Assembly (NCBI RefSeq): GCF_009649815.1
Contig: NZ_WJIC01000010.1
Span: 203,664-267,663, forward strand
From: Nocardia sp. SYP-A9097
Lineage (GTDB): Bacteria > Actinomycetota > Actinomycetes > Mycobacteriales > Mycobacteriaceae
Length of the DNA: 64,000 bases
Direction of reading: 5' to 3'
Shown in pieces: positions 8,315 through 16,388 of the stretch; positions within the stretch are counted from its first letter, which is position 1, and each line of letters opens with the position of its first letter. The position numbers were made by a program, and so were the translations under genes. A model generated the notes under the pieces. It did no database searches. It was not told the DNA's origin and saw nothing but the letters and a program-made list of their open reading frames with translations.

Positions 8315-8952
8315 TCCTCGCGGAAGACCTGTTCCTGCTCCGAGATGCGCTGGTGCGCATGCTCACCGAGCACGGCTTCGCCGTCGTGGCCGCCGTCGAC
8401 AACGGCCCATCGCTGCGTAAGGCGCTGGCCGAGGAACAACCCGATGTGGCGGTCGTCGATGTGCGACTACCGCCGTCGTTCACCGATGAGGGGCTGCAGG
8501 CCGCGATCGAAGCGCGACGGCAGCGGCCGGGTTTCCCGGTGCTGGTGCTGTCGCAATATGTCGAACAGCTTTATGCCCGTGAACTTCTCGCCGACGGCAT
8601 CGGTGCGGTCGGCTACCTGCTCAAGGATCGGGTCTCCAATACCGAGCAGTTCATCGACGCGGTCCGATCGGTGGCCCGCGGCGGCACCGCGATGGATCCC
8701 GAAGTCGTCGCCAAACTGCTGAGCCGAGGCGATGCGCGGGGCCGCACAACGGAATTGAGCCCGCGCGAACGTGAGGTACTGAGCCTGATCGCCGCGGGCC
8801 GCTCCAACGCCGCCATAGCCCGCCAACTCACCGTGTCCGCCAGCGCCGTCAACAAACACATCGCGAGCATCTTCGGCAAACTCCACCTCCCGGAGTCCGA
8901 CGACGACAACCGCCGAGTCCTGGCGGTACTCGCCTATCTCGAGTCGCTCTGA
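8293..8952 (+). CDS. LuxR/NarL-family response regulator
   Basis: 219 residues from GTG 8293, inside the kinase gene. Receiver domain at 1-120: acidic pair ED near residue 11, phospho-acceptor Asp in VAVVDVRLPP near 56, and the conserved Lys in YLLKDRV near 110. The C-terminal domain is a LuxR HTH (LSPREREVLSLIAAGRSNAAIARQL, then VNKHIASIFGKL). It should be phosphorylated by the kinase before it and act as a DNA-binding transcription factor. Target genes are not evident from the window; the next gene starts 350 bp later behind a riboswitch. Confidence 0.93.
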   Translation: MRDEIRVVLAEDLFLLRDALVRMLTEHGFAVVAAVDNGPSLRKALAEEQPDVAVVDVRLPPSFTDEGLQAAIEARRQRPGFPVLVLSQYVEQLYARELLADGIGAVGYLLKDRVSNTEQFIDAVRSVARGGTAMDPEVVAKLLSRGDARGRTTELSPREREVLSLIAAGRSNAAIARQLTVSASAVNKHIASIFGKLHLPESDDDNRRVLAVLAYLESL

Positions 8953-9142
8953 CCACAGGTCGTGGATTCCCCGAGGTTCGAGGCGCGGTCACCGCGTTCG
9001 GCATGAACCCAGGTCCGTCCACCACCGCATCGAACAGCGCGGCTCGCTATCGGACAGCCCGCCCCAGGGCTCTTCCATAACTACATGGGTAGTTCCGCCC
9101 GGCGCAGGCGGTGGTGGGCGGAGAGTTGGACAGACTGGGCGG
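8953..9142. other. Intergenic region upstream of the riboswitch
   Basis: No supported gene. It must contain the terminator of the response-regulator operon and the promoter of the riboswitch-controlled importer; no strong hairpin or sigma-A box was picked out by eye. Confidence 0.4.
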
Positions 9143-9265
9143 TAGAGTTTTGCGCTGTCATCGTTGGTGGGTGCGGGAATCCGGTGGGAATCCGGGACGG
9201 TCGCGCCACTGTGAGTGCTCGGTCTCGGCCGGGTGCGAGTCAGACCTCCTCCACCGCGTAGAACT
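9143..9265 (+). promoter_or_regulatory. Cobalamin riboswitch
   Basis: The leader of the importer operon carries the landmarks of the cobalamin riboswitch: a G-rich stretch with a GGTGGGAATCCGGGAC segment around 9183-9197, the B12-box core GCCACTG at 9205-9211, and the closing GAGTCAGACC at 9237-9246. Bounds are approximate. Adenosylcobalamin binding would be expected to switch off the downstream genes, either by sequestering the ribosome site or by termination. This RNA is the main reason to name the importer as a corrinoid transporter and not an iron-siderophore one. Confidence 0.85.
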
Positions 9266-9301
9266 CTGGAGAGGCCGCGAATTGCCTGTGGAGCTTTGTC
9301 G

Positions 9302-10333
9302 ATGAGCCGTGCTCGGACATCGGTCGTATTGCCCGTGCTCGGGGGGCTGCTGGTTATTGCCATGGTGGTGGCTACCGGATTCGGGGCGGAGATCGTGCCG
9401 GTGCCGGCGGTGATCGAGGTATTGCACCGGCGGATAGTCGGACTCGCGCCCAACGATCTCGGACCGGACACCATTGTGTGGCAGTTGCGGGTGCCTCGGA
9501 CCGTGCTGGCGGCGATTGTCGGAGCGGGGCTGGCCGTGGCCGGGGCCGCCATGCAGACGCTGGTACGGAATCCGCTTGCCGACCCCTATCTGCTCGGAGT
9601 TTCGTCGGGAGCTGGAGTGGGGGCGGCGGCCGTCATCACCTCCGGGCTCTTCGCGGGAGCGGGATTGTGGGCGCTGTCCGCCGGAGCGCTCGCGGGCGCG
9701 CTGACCGCCGCTGCCGCGGTATTTCTGATCGCCATTGCCCAAGGTGGGCTCACCCCTTTGCGTTTGGTGCTCACGGGCACCGTGCTCGGGTCGGCGTTCG
9801 CTGCCCTGAGCAGCTATATGATCTTCCGCAGCAGCGATCCGGCGGCGGCGCAGTCGGTGCTGTTCTGGCTGCTCGGCAGTCTCTCCGGGGCGGATTGGAC
9901 GCGAATTCCGTTGCCCGCCTGCGTAGTCGGGGCGAGCCTGTTGGCGCTGCTGATCGCCGCCAATTGGCTCGATGCGCTCAATCTCGGCGCGGATGCCGCC
10001 GCGTCGGTTGGAGTTCCGGTGCGGGAGCTGCGAATCGCGCTCTTCGTGCTGTTGGCGGTGCTGGTCGGCGTGCTGGTCGCGGTGTCGGGCGGGATCGGGT
10101 TCGTCGGCCTGGTGGTGCCACACGCGGCACGGCTGCTCGTCGGGCCTCGTCATCGCGCACTGCTGCCGGCGAGTGCGCTGTGCGGAGCGGTCTTCCTGGT
10201 TATCGCCGATGCCGCGACCCGAGTCCTGGTGCGGCCCACCGAAATCCCGGTCGGGGTGCTTACCGGGCTGATCGGCGCACCGGCCTTCCTGATCCTGATG
10301 GGCCGCCGCCGCTACCGGTTCGGTGCGGCATGA
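9302..10333 (+). CDS. btuC: FecCD/BtuC-family ABC permease, probable cobalamin importer
   Basis: 343 residues from ATG 9302, the first start after the riboswitch. It has about ten membrane helices and the signature of BtuC/FecCD permeases: VWQLRVPRTVLAAIVGAGLAVAG, the MQTLVRNPLADPYLLGVSSGAG block, and late in the protein GGIGFVGLVVPHAARLL, the loop that contacts the ATPase. It forms the membrane channel of a type II importer with the next two genes, to which it is linked by an ATGA overlap. Iron-siderophore permeases share the fold; the cobalamin riboswitch upstream decides the substrate call. Confidence 0.88.
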   Translation: MSRARTSVVLPVLGGLLVIAMVVATGFGAEIVPVPAVIEVLHRRIVGLAPNDLGPDTIVWQLRVPRTVLAAIVGAGLAVAGAAMQTLVRNPLADPYLLGVSSGAGVGAAAVITSGLFAGAGLWALSAGALAGALTAAAAVFLIAIAQGGLTPLRLVLTGTVLGSAFAALSSYMIFRSSDPAAAQSVLFWLLGSLSGADWTRIPLPACVVGASLLALLIAANWLDALNLGADAAASVGVPVRELRIALFVLLAVLVGVLVAVSGGIGFVGLVVPHAARLLVGPRHRALLPASALCGAVFLVIADAATRVLVRPTEIPVGVLTGLIGAPAFLILMGRRRYRFGAA

Positions 10334-11109
10334 CCGCCCTGGAAGCGATCGGTCTGGCTTGCGCCGCGGGACGCCGAACCGTGGTCGCGGGTGTGGATTT
10401 CGCTATCCGGTCCGGTGAGACGGTGGGGATTGTCGGTCCGAATGGGAGCGGGAAGACGACGCTGTTGCGGACGCTTGCCGGGCTGGCGCGGCCGGTGCGG
10501 GGGCAGGTTCTGGTCGATGGGGTTGAGTTGCACGGGGTTTCCGGGCGGGGCCGGGCTCGGCGGGTGGCGTTCGTGGCGCAGGATCAGGGTGCGCCGGAGG
10601 ATCTTCTCGTCGGCGAGTTGGTGGCGTTGGGCCGGACGCCGTTTCTGCCGCCCTGGGGTGGCGGTTCGGCCGATGAGCGCGAGATTATCGAAAACGCGCT
10701 GCGCAGTGTGGATTTGGCGGGATACGGCGGGCGGTTGGTGAGCCGGCTGTCCGGTGGGGAGCGACAGCGGGTGTTGCTGGCGCGGGCGCTGGTGCAGGAG
10801 ACGCCGTTACTACTGCTGGATGAGCCGACCAATCATCTCGATGTCACGCATCAATTGGAGTTGCTGGAGCTGGCTCGGACGCTGGATCGGACCGTGGTGA
10901 CCAGCCTGCACGAGCTGGCGCTGGCCGATCGGTATTGCGATCGGGTGCTGGTACTGCACGACGGGGCGGCGTTACCGCTCGAAACTCCGGAAATCGCTTT
11001 GGATTCCGAGATTCTCGACCGGGTGTTCGGGGTGCACGCGCTGCGTGTGGCGCATCCGGATACCGGGGATTCGCATTTGCTGATCACCGCGCGAAAGGCA
11101 CAGTCTTGA
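10330..11109 (+). CDS. btuD: ABC transporter ATP-binding protein, cobalamin importer
   Basis: 259 residues; the ATG overlaps the permease stop (ATGA). Walker A GPNGSGKTT near residue 40, Q-loop FVAQDQGAPED, signature LSGGERQRV near 140, Walker B LLLLDEPTNHLD near 160, and switch His in SLHELALADRYC. The layout is that of the FepC/BtuD family that drives BtuC-type permeases. The stop overlaps the TTG start of the binding-protein gene, so all three proteins are translationally coupled. Confidence 0.92.
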   Translation: MTALEAIGLACAAGRRTVVAGVDFAIRSGETVGIVGPNGSGKTTLLRTLAGLARPVRGQVLVDGVELHGVSGRGRARRVAFVAQDQGAPEDLLVGELVALGRTPFLPPWGGGSADEREIIENALRSVDLAGYGGRLVSRLSGGERQRVLLARALVQETPLLLLDEPTNHLDVTHQLELLELARTLDRTVVTSLHELALADRYCDRVLVLHDGAALPLETPEIALDSEILDRVFGVHALRVAHPDTGDSHLLITARKAQS

Positions 11110-12125
11110 GACACCTCACCCGGATCTTCGCGGCCACGGCACTGGTGGGTGCGCTGGCGGCCTGCAGCTCACCGCAGGCTGCCACCGGCAATCTGAGCAT
11201 TCGCAATTGCGGTGTGAGCGCGCGGTTTCCGGCGCCCGCGCAGCGGATGTTCGTCAATGACGGGAACCTGATCTCCATGGTGCTCGCGCTGGGTGCGCAG
11301 CAGCAGGTGGTGGCGGTATCCAGCCTGAAGCGCGACGCCGAGACGCTGCGCAAGCATTACGGGGATGCGGTGGATGGGTTGAATTCCGTTGCGCCGGACT
11401 ATCCCTCACGGGAGACCGTGCTGGCGCAGCGGCCCGATGTGATGGTGGCGGGCTGGAATTACGGGTACTCCGAGGCCACGAATCTGACACCGGATTCGCT
11501 AAGAGCCGCCGGTGTCGCACCGTACGTGCTGACCGAGAGCTGCCGCCGGCCCGATGGGGAGCGCGGTATCACCGATGCGTGGACGGCGCTGCGCACCGAT
11601 CTCACCGATCTGGGCGCGATTACGGGTAGGACCGAGAAGGCCACCGAGCTCAATGCCGATATCGATCGACGGGTGAACGCGCTGCGCGCCGCACCGCAGC
11701 CGGAGCGCAAACCCATCCTCTTCCTGTTCGACAGCGCCTCGGACACCATCTTCTCCAGCGGCAAATACGGTGCGCCGCAGGCGATTCTGGAGACGGCGGG
11801 CGCGCGCAATGCCATCGAGGATGTGGCCGACACCTGGACCGCCGTCTCCTGGGAGCGGCTCGCCGCCGCCGACCCGGAGGCGATCGTCTTCGTCGATTAC
11901 CCGCCGCAATCCTTCCAGCAGAAGGTGGAGCTGCTGCGCTCCAAGCCGGGTATCCAGAATCTGCGGGCGGTACGCGAATCGCGGTTCCTGAACCTGCCGT
12001 ATGCGCTGTGGACCAGCGGGCCGTTGAATATCGATGCCGCGGAACAGGTTCGGGCGCAACTGGAGAGGTGGGGTCTGGTGCCCGCCTCCGGGATTCGGCC
12101 GGGCTCGGATGATTCGGTGCGGTAG
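11106..12125 (+). CDS. btuF: Periplasmic-binding lipoprotein of the cobalamin importer
   Basis: 339 residues from a TTG at 11106 that overlaps the ATPase stop. A lipoprotein signal of ~17 residues ends in the lipobox LAAC, so the mature protein is membrane-tethered. The rest is a BtuF/FepB-type TroA-like fold: LGAQQQVVAVSSL, a mid-region LAQRPDVMVAGW, a long helix DLTDLGAITGRTEKA, and the C-terminal lobe AADPEAIVFVDYPP and LRAVRESRFLNLPY. It binds the corrinoid and hands it to the permease. A 35-bp hairpin repeat follows 10 bp after the stop and probably ends the transcript. Confidence 0.87.
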   Translation: MRHLTRIFAATALVGALAACSSPQAATGNLSIRNCGVSARFPAPAQRMFVNDGNLISMVLALGAQQQVVAVSSLKRDAETLRKHYGDAVDGLNSVAPDYPSRETVLAQRPDVMVAGWNYGYSEATNLTPDSLRAAGVAPYVLTESCRRPDGERGITDAWTALRTDLTDLGAITGRTEKATELNADIDRRVNALRAAPQPERKPILFLFDSASDTIFSSGKYGAPQAILETAGARNAIEDVADTWTAVSWERLAAADPEAIVFVDYPPQSFQQKVELLRSKPGIQNLRAVRESRFLNLPYALWTSGPLNIDAAEQVRAQLERWGLVPASGIRPGSDDSVR

Positions 12126-12134
12126 CCGAAATGG

Positions 12135-12170
12135 GTGGATCCCGGCCAAAAGCATGCCGGGATGACGGGG
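12135..12170. repeat. Dispersed hairpin repeat, family A, copy 1
   Basis: A ~35-bp element beginning GTGGATCCCGGCC and ending GCCGGGATGACGG. It folds into an 8-bp stem (ATCCCGGC 12139-12146 with GCCGGGAT 12156-12163). Copy 2 lies at 14098-14132 with only a few differences. Here it sits between two convergent genes, where it may act as a two-way terminator. Similar CCGGGAT hairpins are common intergenic repeats in many bacteria. Confidence 0.75.
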
Positions 12171-12175
12171 TGGGG

Positions 12176-13330
12176 TCAGCGACCGGGGGATGCGGCTGCG
12201 ATGGGGGAATCTCGCTGGGACAGGCGGATGAACGGGACTATCTGCTGTTCGATGACCGTGTTGTACTCCTCCGGGCGCTGAATCGGGTTGGCGTGGGCAG
12301 TGGTTCGGGTGGTGACGACCAGGAGATTGCCGTTGAGGCCGCCGGATTGTTCGACAAGTACCCGGTGCGAGTAGTCGACGTCGACGATCGGGTCCCGGTA
12401 AGCGTCGTGCGGGCGGATGAAGACAATCGCGGGGCGGGGTTTGCCGTTCACGGGTTTTGCCAGGGCTTGGAGGTCGTCGATCGCGCCGCCGGCGACTATC
12501 GCCTTGAATTGGGCTTCGATGAGACCGTTGCTGGCGGTGTCGGTGCTCAGGATCTTGTCGTGCCATACGTTGTTCGCGGCCTCGCGCAGGCGGTCGGCGC
12601 GGAACCCGTAGCGGCCGCCGCCCATGAAACTCTCATGGCGCGCGTACATTTCGACGGTGAAGCGCAGCAGGCGGCTTTCGCGCGCACCGGGAATCCAACC
12701 GGTCCAGCGCATCATCTCCTCGCCTTGGTCGCGGGCTTCGCGGCGGACGGCATGCAGGTCCACCGGCGTGCAATCCAGAATGACGGCCAGGACGCGGCGA
12801 TCACTGCCGGTGTGCAGGTGTTTGGCGATCTCGAGGGCGATGACCCCGCCCATACTGTGCCCGGTGAGGATCACATTCGGCGCCTTGGCCGCCTCGGTGA
12901 CTTTCACGATGAGGTCCGCGATGACCTTGGTGTCGATACCGGCATTGTCGTAGCGCACCGCCCACACCGAACCGAGGCGGCTCAGCGCGGGCAGGGCGCG
13001 CGCGGTATCACCGGCATCGAGGACGCCCAGTCCGACCAGATCGAAGACGGCGGTATCGGCGGCCTGCGGGCCGGCTGGTCCGGCGATCGAGGTGACCGCC
13101 GGTTCGGTGCGCGCCAGCCGGGTGCGCTCCGGCATGACATCCCACGCCAGGTATTGCGCGAAGACACCGATCAGAAGCAGCGGAATCAGGCTGCCGCGCA
13201 ACAGGATCAGCCGGGTACGCCGCCAATCGGCCCGGTCGTGGCCGAGGCGGGTTTCGCGCAGGCGGGACTCCCGCCGCCGATCGTCGTATTCGGTGGCAGT
13301 GGACGGACGTGGATAGCCCGGCAGCGCCAT
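12176..13330 (-). CDS. Membrane-anchored alpha/beta hydrolase
   Basis: 384 residues from ATG 13330, with GGTGGATT upstream; an in-frame ATG ten codons earlier is less well placed. A charged N-terminus (DDRRRESRLRETR) is followed by one membrane helix near residues 42-60 (LILLRGSLIPLLLIGVFAQY), so the enzyme domain faces outward or is a type II anchor. The nucleophile elbow is TGHSMGG (Ser near 160). The acid and His are likely in FIRPHDAYRD and the C-terminal TAHANP segment. This suits an esterase or lipase acting on envelope lipids; no substrate can be named. Convergent with the importer operon. Confidence 0.78.
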   Translation of the reverse strand: MALPGYPRPSTATEYDDRRRESRLRETRLGHDRADWRRTRLILLRGSLIPLLLIGVFAQYLAWDVMPERTRLARTEPAVTSIAGPAGPQAADTAVFDLVGLGVLDAGDTARALPALSRLGSVWAVRYDNAGIDTKVIADLIVKVTEAAKAPNVILTGHSMGGVIALEIAKHLHTGSDRRVLAVILDCTPVDLHAVRREARDQGEEMMRWTGWIPGARESRLLRFTVEMYARHESFMGGGRYGFRADRLREAANNVWHDKILSTDTASNGLIEAQFKAIVAGGAIDDLQALAKPVNGKPRPAIVFIRPHDAYRDPIVDVDYSHRVLVEQSGGLNGNLLVVTTRTTAHANPIQRPEEYNTVIEQQIVPFIRLSQRDSPIAAASPGR

Positions 13331-13392
13331 ACCAATCCACCATAGGCACCGACCCGGCAATCTCGCATCCGCGCAGTACTTCCTTCCGCCGA

Positions 13393-13872
13393 TCAGCCGG
13401 GCGGGGCAGCGGATTCGGCCTTTTCGGCCAGATCGGCGAGCCTGGCGAGGGACATGCGGAAGCCGAGTTCATTGTCTTCCGGGGACAGCCCGGGCGGCAG
13501 ATTGTCGTGCTGGGCGATCACGCGAGTACCGCCGTGCTCGCTGCTCAGCGAATACGTAATGGTCATTTCGCCACGTAGCTCCGGGTTCTCGGTCTCGAAT
13601 TCGACGCTCTGCACCACCTCCGTATCCGGGACGATGCGCACGAAATGGCCGTGGAAGGTGTCGGTGTGCGCGGAGGTCTTGCCCGCCGCGGTGGGAATGT
13701 CATAGCTGAGGGAGATTCGGAAGCGTCCCCCGATGCGCGGGTCGAATTCGTGGATACGGCTGGTCATCCCGTCGGGGACCATCCACGTTCGGACCGACCG
13801 CGCATCGAGGAGTGCCCGGAAGACATTCGGGCGGGGAGCACTCACGAACCACTCGACGCGGGTGGAGTTCAT
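13393..13872 (-). CDS. SRPBCC (START/Bet v1-like, AHSA1 type) protein
   Basis: 159 residues from ATG 13872; an ATG 10 codons earlier is possible. It shows an AHSA1-type START domain: FVSAPRPNVFRALLD at the start, VRTWMVPDGM, FDPRIGGRFRISL, and a C-terminal helix FRMSLARLADLAEK. Such proteins have a hydrophobic cavity and in bacteria often serve as small-molecule-binding or activator-like proteins, frequently next to ArsR regulators. No ArsR gene adjoins this copy (the copy at 41790 has one). Function unknown. Confidence 0.8.
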   Translation of the reverse strand: MNSTRVEWFVSAPRPNVFRALLDARSVRTWMVPDGMTSRIHEFDPRIGGRFRISLSYDIPTAAGKTSAHTDTFHGHFVRIVPDTEVVQSVEFETENPELRGEMTITYSLSSEHGGTRVIAQHDNLPPGLSPEDNELGFRMSLARLADLAEKAESAAPPG

Positions 13873-14097
13873 GGCCGCGACCATACGCCTGCCGGGTGAC
13901 ACCGCGCGGCCGGTTCGAGTGGACAGCGCGCAGGTCAGAGCGGCGGCGGGGCGGGCAGGGTGAACAGCTCCGGATCCGCCCGCAGCACAGTCGGTTCGGC
14001 CCGTGCAAGGCCGGATCCCGTGCGGCAGTGGTTGTTTCCGGTGTCATGAACCGACACTCGCAGGGGAAGCGTCAGGAAATCGTGAGCTTCGCTCTGT
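13873..14097. other. Intergenic region with a possible 40-codon minus-strand frame
   Basis: It contains the upstream region of the SRPBCC gene. On the minus strand a frame ending at 13935-13937 reads with coding-like third positions (EPTVLRADPELFTLPAPPPL at its end). It could start at a GTG at 14057 but has no ribosome site. It may be the tail of a lost gene. I cannot name it. Confidence 0.25.
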
Positions 14098-14132
14098 GTG
14101 GATCCCGGCGGAAAGCATGCCGGGATGACGGG
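14098..14132. repeat. Dispersed hairpin repeat, family A, copy 2
   Basis: The same element as at 12135-12170 (GTGGATCCCGGCGG ... GCCGGGATGACGG), placed 3 bp after the bioD stop on the bioD downstream side. The ATCCCGGC/GCCGGGAT stem is conserved and only loop bases differ. It may form the 3' end of the bioFD transcript. Confidence 0.75.
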
Positions 14133-14135
14133 GGC

Positions 14136-14825
14136 CTAGTGGGCGGGGTGGAGGTGGTGGGTGGTCCAGGTGGGGTCGAACCAGGTGGGGGCGGTGGCGG
14201 TGAAGCGAGCGGGATCCCAGGACCCCGCGCCTGCGGGGAGGGCGCCGATGAGGTCTACGCCGGTTACGGCGGGGAGGTCGGTGCGGTTGCATTCGGCGGC
14301 CAGGTCGGGAGATTCCGGCCAGGAGCCGATTACCAGGCCGGCGCAGTGAATGCCGGCGGATTGCAGTGCGCGCGTTGTCAGTTCGCTGTGATTGAGGGTG
14401 CCCAAGCCCGCGGCGGCCACCAGCAGGACCGGGGCGTCGAGTTTTTGGGCCAGGTCCAGCAGGGTGAATTCGCCCATGCGGACCAGGAGGCCGCCTGCGC
14501 CCTCCACCAGGGTGAGGTCGGCGTCGGCGCAGGATTCTATGCCCGCCACGGTTTCGGCGAGGGTGAGCAGGGGCCGGCCGCAGCGGCGGGCGGCCGTGTC
14601 CGGGGCGAGGGGCTCCGGGTAGCGGGCCAGCTCCACCGTGCGGGTGACGCCGGACAGGCGGGTGATCTCGGCGAGGTCGCCGGGTTCGCCTGGGGCTACA
14701 CCTGTTTGGGCCGGTTTACAGACCGCGACGGTGGCACCCGCCGCGCGGGCGGTGGCGGCGAGCGCCGCGGTGACGATCGTTTTGCCGACATCGGTGGAGG
14801 TGCCGGTGATGAAAAGCAGGCTCAT
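14136..14825 (-). CDS. bioD: Dethiobiotin synthetase BioD
   Basis: Closes the ureido ring of dethiobiotin from 7,8-diaminopelargonate, CO2 and ATP. 229 residues. P-loop GTSTDVGKT at residues 8-16, CKPAQTG near 36-42 containing the substrate Lys, and VEGAGGLLV near 107-115, all standard for BioD. The ATG overlaps the bioF stop by 4 bp, so bioF-bioD is a translationally coupled pair under the operator before bioF. The last ~25 residues are rich in Trp, Thr and His and look unconserved. Confidence 0.95.
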   Translation of the reverse strand: MSLLFITGTSTDVGKTIVTAALAATARAAGATVAVCKPAQTGVAPGEPGDLAEITRLSGVTRTVELARYPEPLAPDTAARRCGRPLLTLAETVAGIESCADADLTLVEGAGGLLVRMGEFTLLDLAQKLDAPVLLVAAAGLGTLNHSELTTRALQSAGIHCAGLVIGSWPESPDLAAECNRTDLPAVTGVDLIGALPAGAGSWDPARFTATAPTWFDPTWTTHHLHPAH

Positions 14826-15997
14826 GACACCACCGCCGCGCGGTGACGGCCCCCTGCCGTTCCCGTGCGGGCCTCGGCCAGCACTTCGGCGAGAATCGTT
14901 GCGATGGTGGCGATGTCGTGCTCGGTGAGGTTGGCGCGGGCGGTCAGGCGCAGGCGGGAGGTGCCTTCTGGCACCGAGGGTGGGCGGAAGCAGCCGACAC
15001 TGAGGCCGCGGGCCAGACAGGCTTGGGCGGCGTCGTAGGCGACTTGGGCCTCGCCGAGGACGACGGAGACGACGGCCGAATCCGGTTCGGGGACACCGGC
15101 AATGCGTGCCAGGTCGGCTGCTCGAGCCAGCACACGGGCGGCCATGCCGGTATCGCGGCGCAGGACGCGCAGGGCCGCGCGGGCCGCCCCGACGGCCGCG
15201 GGGGCCAGGCCGGTATCGAAGATGAAGGTGCGGGCGGAGTCGATGAGGTGGGCGCGCACGCGGGCGCCGGCCAGCACCACACCGCCCTGTGCCGCAAGGG
15301 CTTTGGAGAGCGTCGCGGTGATCACCAGATCGGGTTCACCGGCGAGGCCGACCTCGTGGACCAGACCGCGGCCGCCTGCGCCGCGCACGCCCAGGCCGTG
15401 TGCCTCGTCGACGATCAGTACCGCGCCATTGGCCCGAGTCACCCGGTGCAGTTCGGCCAGGGGTGCGAGGTCACCGTCGGCGCTGAAGACCGAGTCGGTG
15501 AGCACCAGCGCCCGTTCCTCGGTGCGTTCAGCCAGCAATCGGTCCACCGCGGCCGGATCCCGGTGTGCGGCAACCTCTACGCGAGCCCGCGACAACCGGC
15601 AGGCATCCACCAGGGAGGCGTGTGAACCCGCGTCCGAGACCACCAGCGTCCCGCGCGCGGCCAGTGCGGTGACCACACCGAGGTTTGCCGCATAGCCGGA
15701 GGCGAAGACCAAACCGGCCTCCGCGCCGACGAATTCGGCGAGTTCGGCCTCGAGCATCTCGTGTTCGGCGGTGGTGCCGGTGACCAGGCGCGACCCGGTG
15801 GAGCCCGCGCCCCACTTGCACACCGAGTCGACCGCGCCGTCGATCACCTCCGGATGCCGGACCAGCCCGAGGTAGTCATTGGAGGCCAGATCGATGGTCC
15901 CGCTCTCCGGCGCGCGGGGGCGCAGTTCTCGGCGCAGCCCGGCGTCCACGCGCTCGGCGGCGCGCTCGTCCAACCAACTCAGGGGATCGGCACTCAC
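14822..15997 (-). CDS. bioF: 8-amino-7-oxononanoate synthase BioF
   Basis: PLP enzyme that condenses pimeloyl thioester with L-alanine, the first step of ring assembly in biotin synthesis. 391 residues, normal for the family. Visible marks are SNDYLGL near 40, GSTGSRLVTG near 70, the PLP Asp/His set in VDEAHGLGVRG near 200, and the Schiff-base Lys in ITATLSKALAAQGG near 232. The start is an ATG at 15997; a BioQ operator ends 16 bp upstream. bioD follows with a 4-bp overlap. bioA, the next step, lies upstream on the same strand but behind an opposing small gene. Confidence 0.95.
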   Translation of the reverse strand: MSADPLSWLDERAAERVDAGLRRELRPRAPESGTIDLASNDYLGLVRHPEVIDGAVDSVCKWGAGSTGSRLVTGTTAEHEMLEAELAEFVGAEAGLVFASGYAANLGVVTALAARGTLVVSDAGSHASLVDACRLSRARVEVAAHRDPAAVDRLLAERTEERALVLTDSVFSADGDLAPLAELHRVTRANGAVLIVDEAHGLGVRGAGGRGLVHEVGLAGEPDLVITATLSKALAAQGGVVLAGARVRAHLIDSARTFIFDTGLAPAAVGAARAALRVLRRDTGMAARVLARAADLARIAGVPEPDSAVVSVVLGEAQVAYDAAQACLARGLSVGCFRPPSVPEGTSRLRLTARANLTEHDIATIATILAEVLAEARTGTAGGRHRAAVVS

Positions 15998-16012
15998 AGC
16001 TCCGCAGCATAC

Positions 16013-16025
16013 TTGAACACCGTTC
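16013..16025. promoter_or_regulatory. BioQ operator before bioF
   Basis: TGAAC-ACC-GTTCA, the same 13-bp palindrome form as between bioB and bioQ. It lies 16 bp before the bioF start and 48 bp before the ATG of the divergent 103-residue gene, so it could control both. Confidence 0.85.
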
Positions 16026-16072
16026 AGGAGGCATCCGGCGGGCTATGCTGGAAGCCTTAAGGAGGCTGCGCG

Positions 16073-16384
16073 ATGCCACGATGGGCAATAGTGGTCGAGC
16101 AGACGACCGGCTTCGGAGACAGCAAAACCTGGTCCCCGAAGGTCCTCACCGAGGTGGTCGGCACCCGCGAACAAGCCCTTGCGAAGGTGCCCGATCTCGT
16201 CCAGAAATTCATTCCCGATCATCCGAAGATGGTCAGCCGCCGCACCATCCTGCGCGACGGCGACACCTTCATGCTGATCGCACGCGGCTGGTCCGACGAC
16301 TACCACTGCGTCTTCCGCGTCTGGGAAGTGCTGTCGGACAGCGAGAATCCCGATCGAGCCCGGGAGAAACGCGCGAGCCGCTGA
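16073..16384 (+). CDS. Conserved-looking 103-residue protein inside the biotin cluster, unknown
   Basis: Starts at ATG 16073 behind a strong TTAAGGAGG site. The product has no membrane helix or signal peptide. A beta-rich start (MPRWAIVVEQTTGFG), an amphipathic helix around REQALAKVPDLVQKF, then RRTILRDGDTFMLIARG and DDYHCVFRVWEVL suggest a compact alpha/beta fold. The tail is basic. It lies between bioF and bioA on the opposite strand, shares its upstream region and BioQ operator with bioF, and ends 4 bp before the bioA stop. A link with biotin is suggested by position only. Confidence 0.75.
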   Translation: MPRWAIVVEQTTGFGDSKTWSPKVLTEVVGTREQALAKVPDLVQKFIPDHPKMVSRRTILRDGDTFMLIARGWSDDYHCVFRVWEVLSDSENPDRAREKRASR

Positions 16385-16388
16385 GCGC

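Noticed and set aside
8989..9552. A 187-codon minus-strand frame over the riboswitch
   Set aside because: It is antisense to the riboswitch and btuC, with Thr/Pro/Arg-rich content typical of a shadow.
9478..11109. A 543-codon frame that seems to fuse a novel domain to the ABC ATPase
   Set aside because: The first ~280 codons are the shifted frame of btuC; the true ATPase starts at 10330 with an ATGA overlap.
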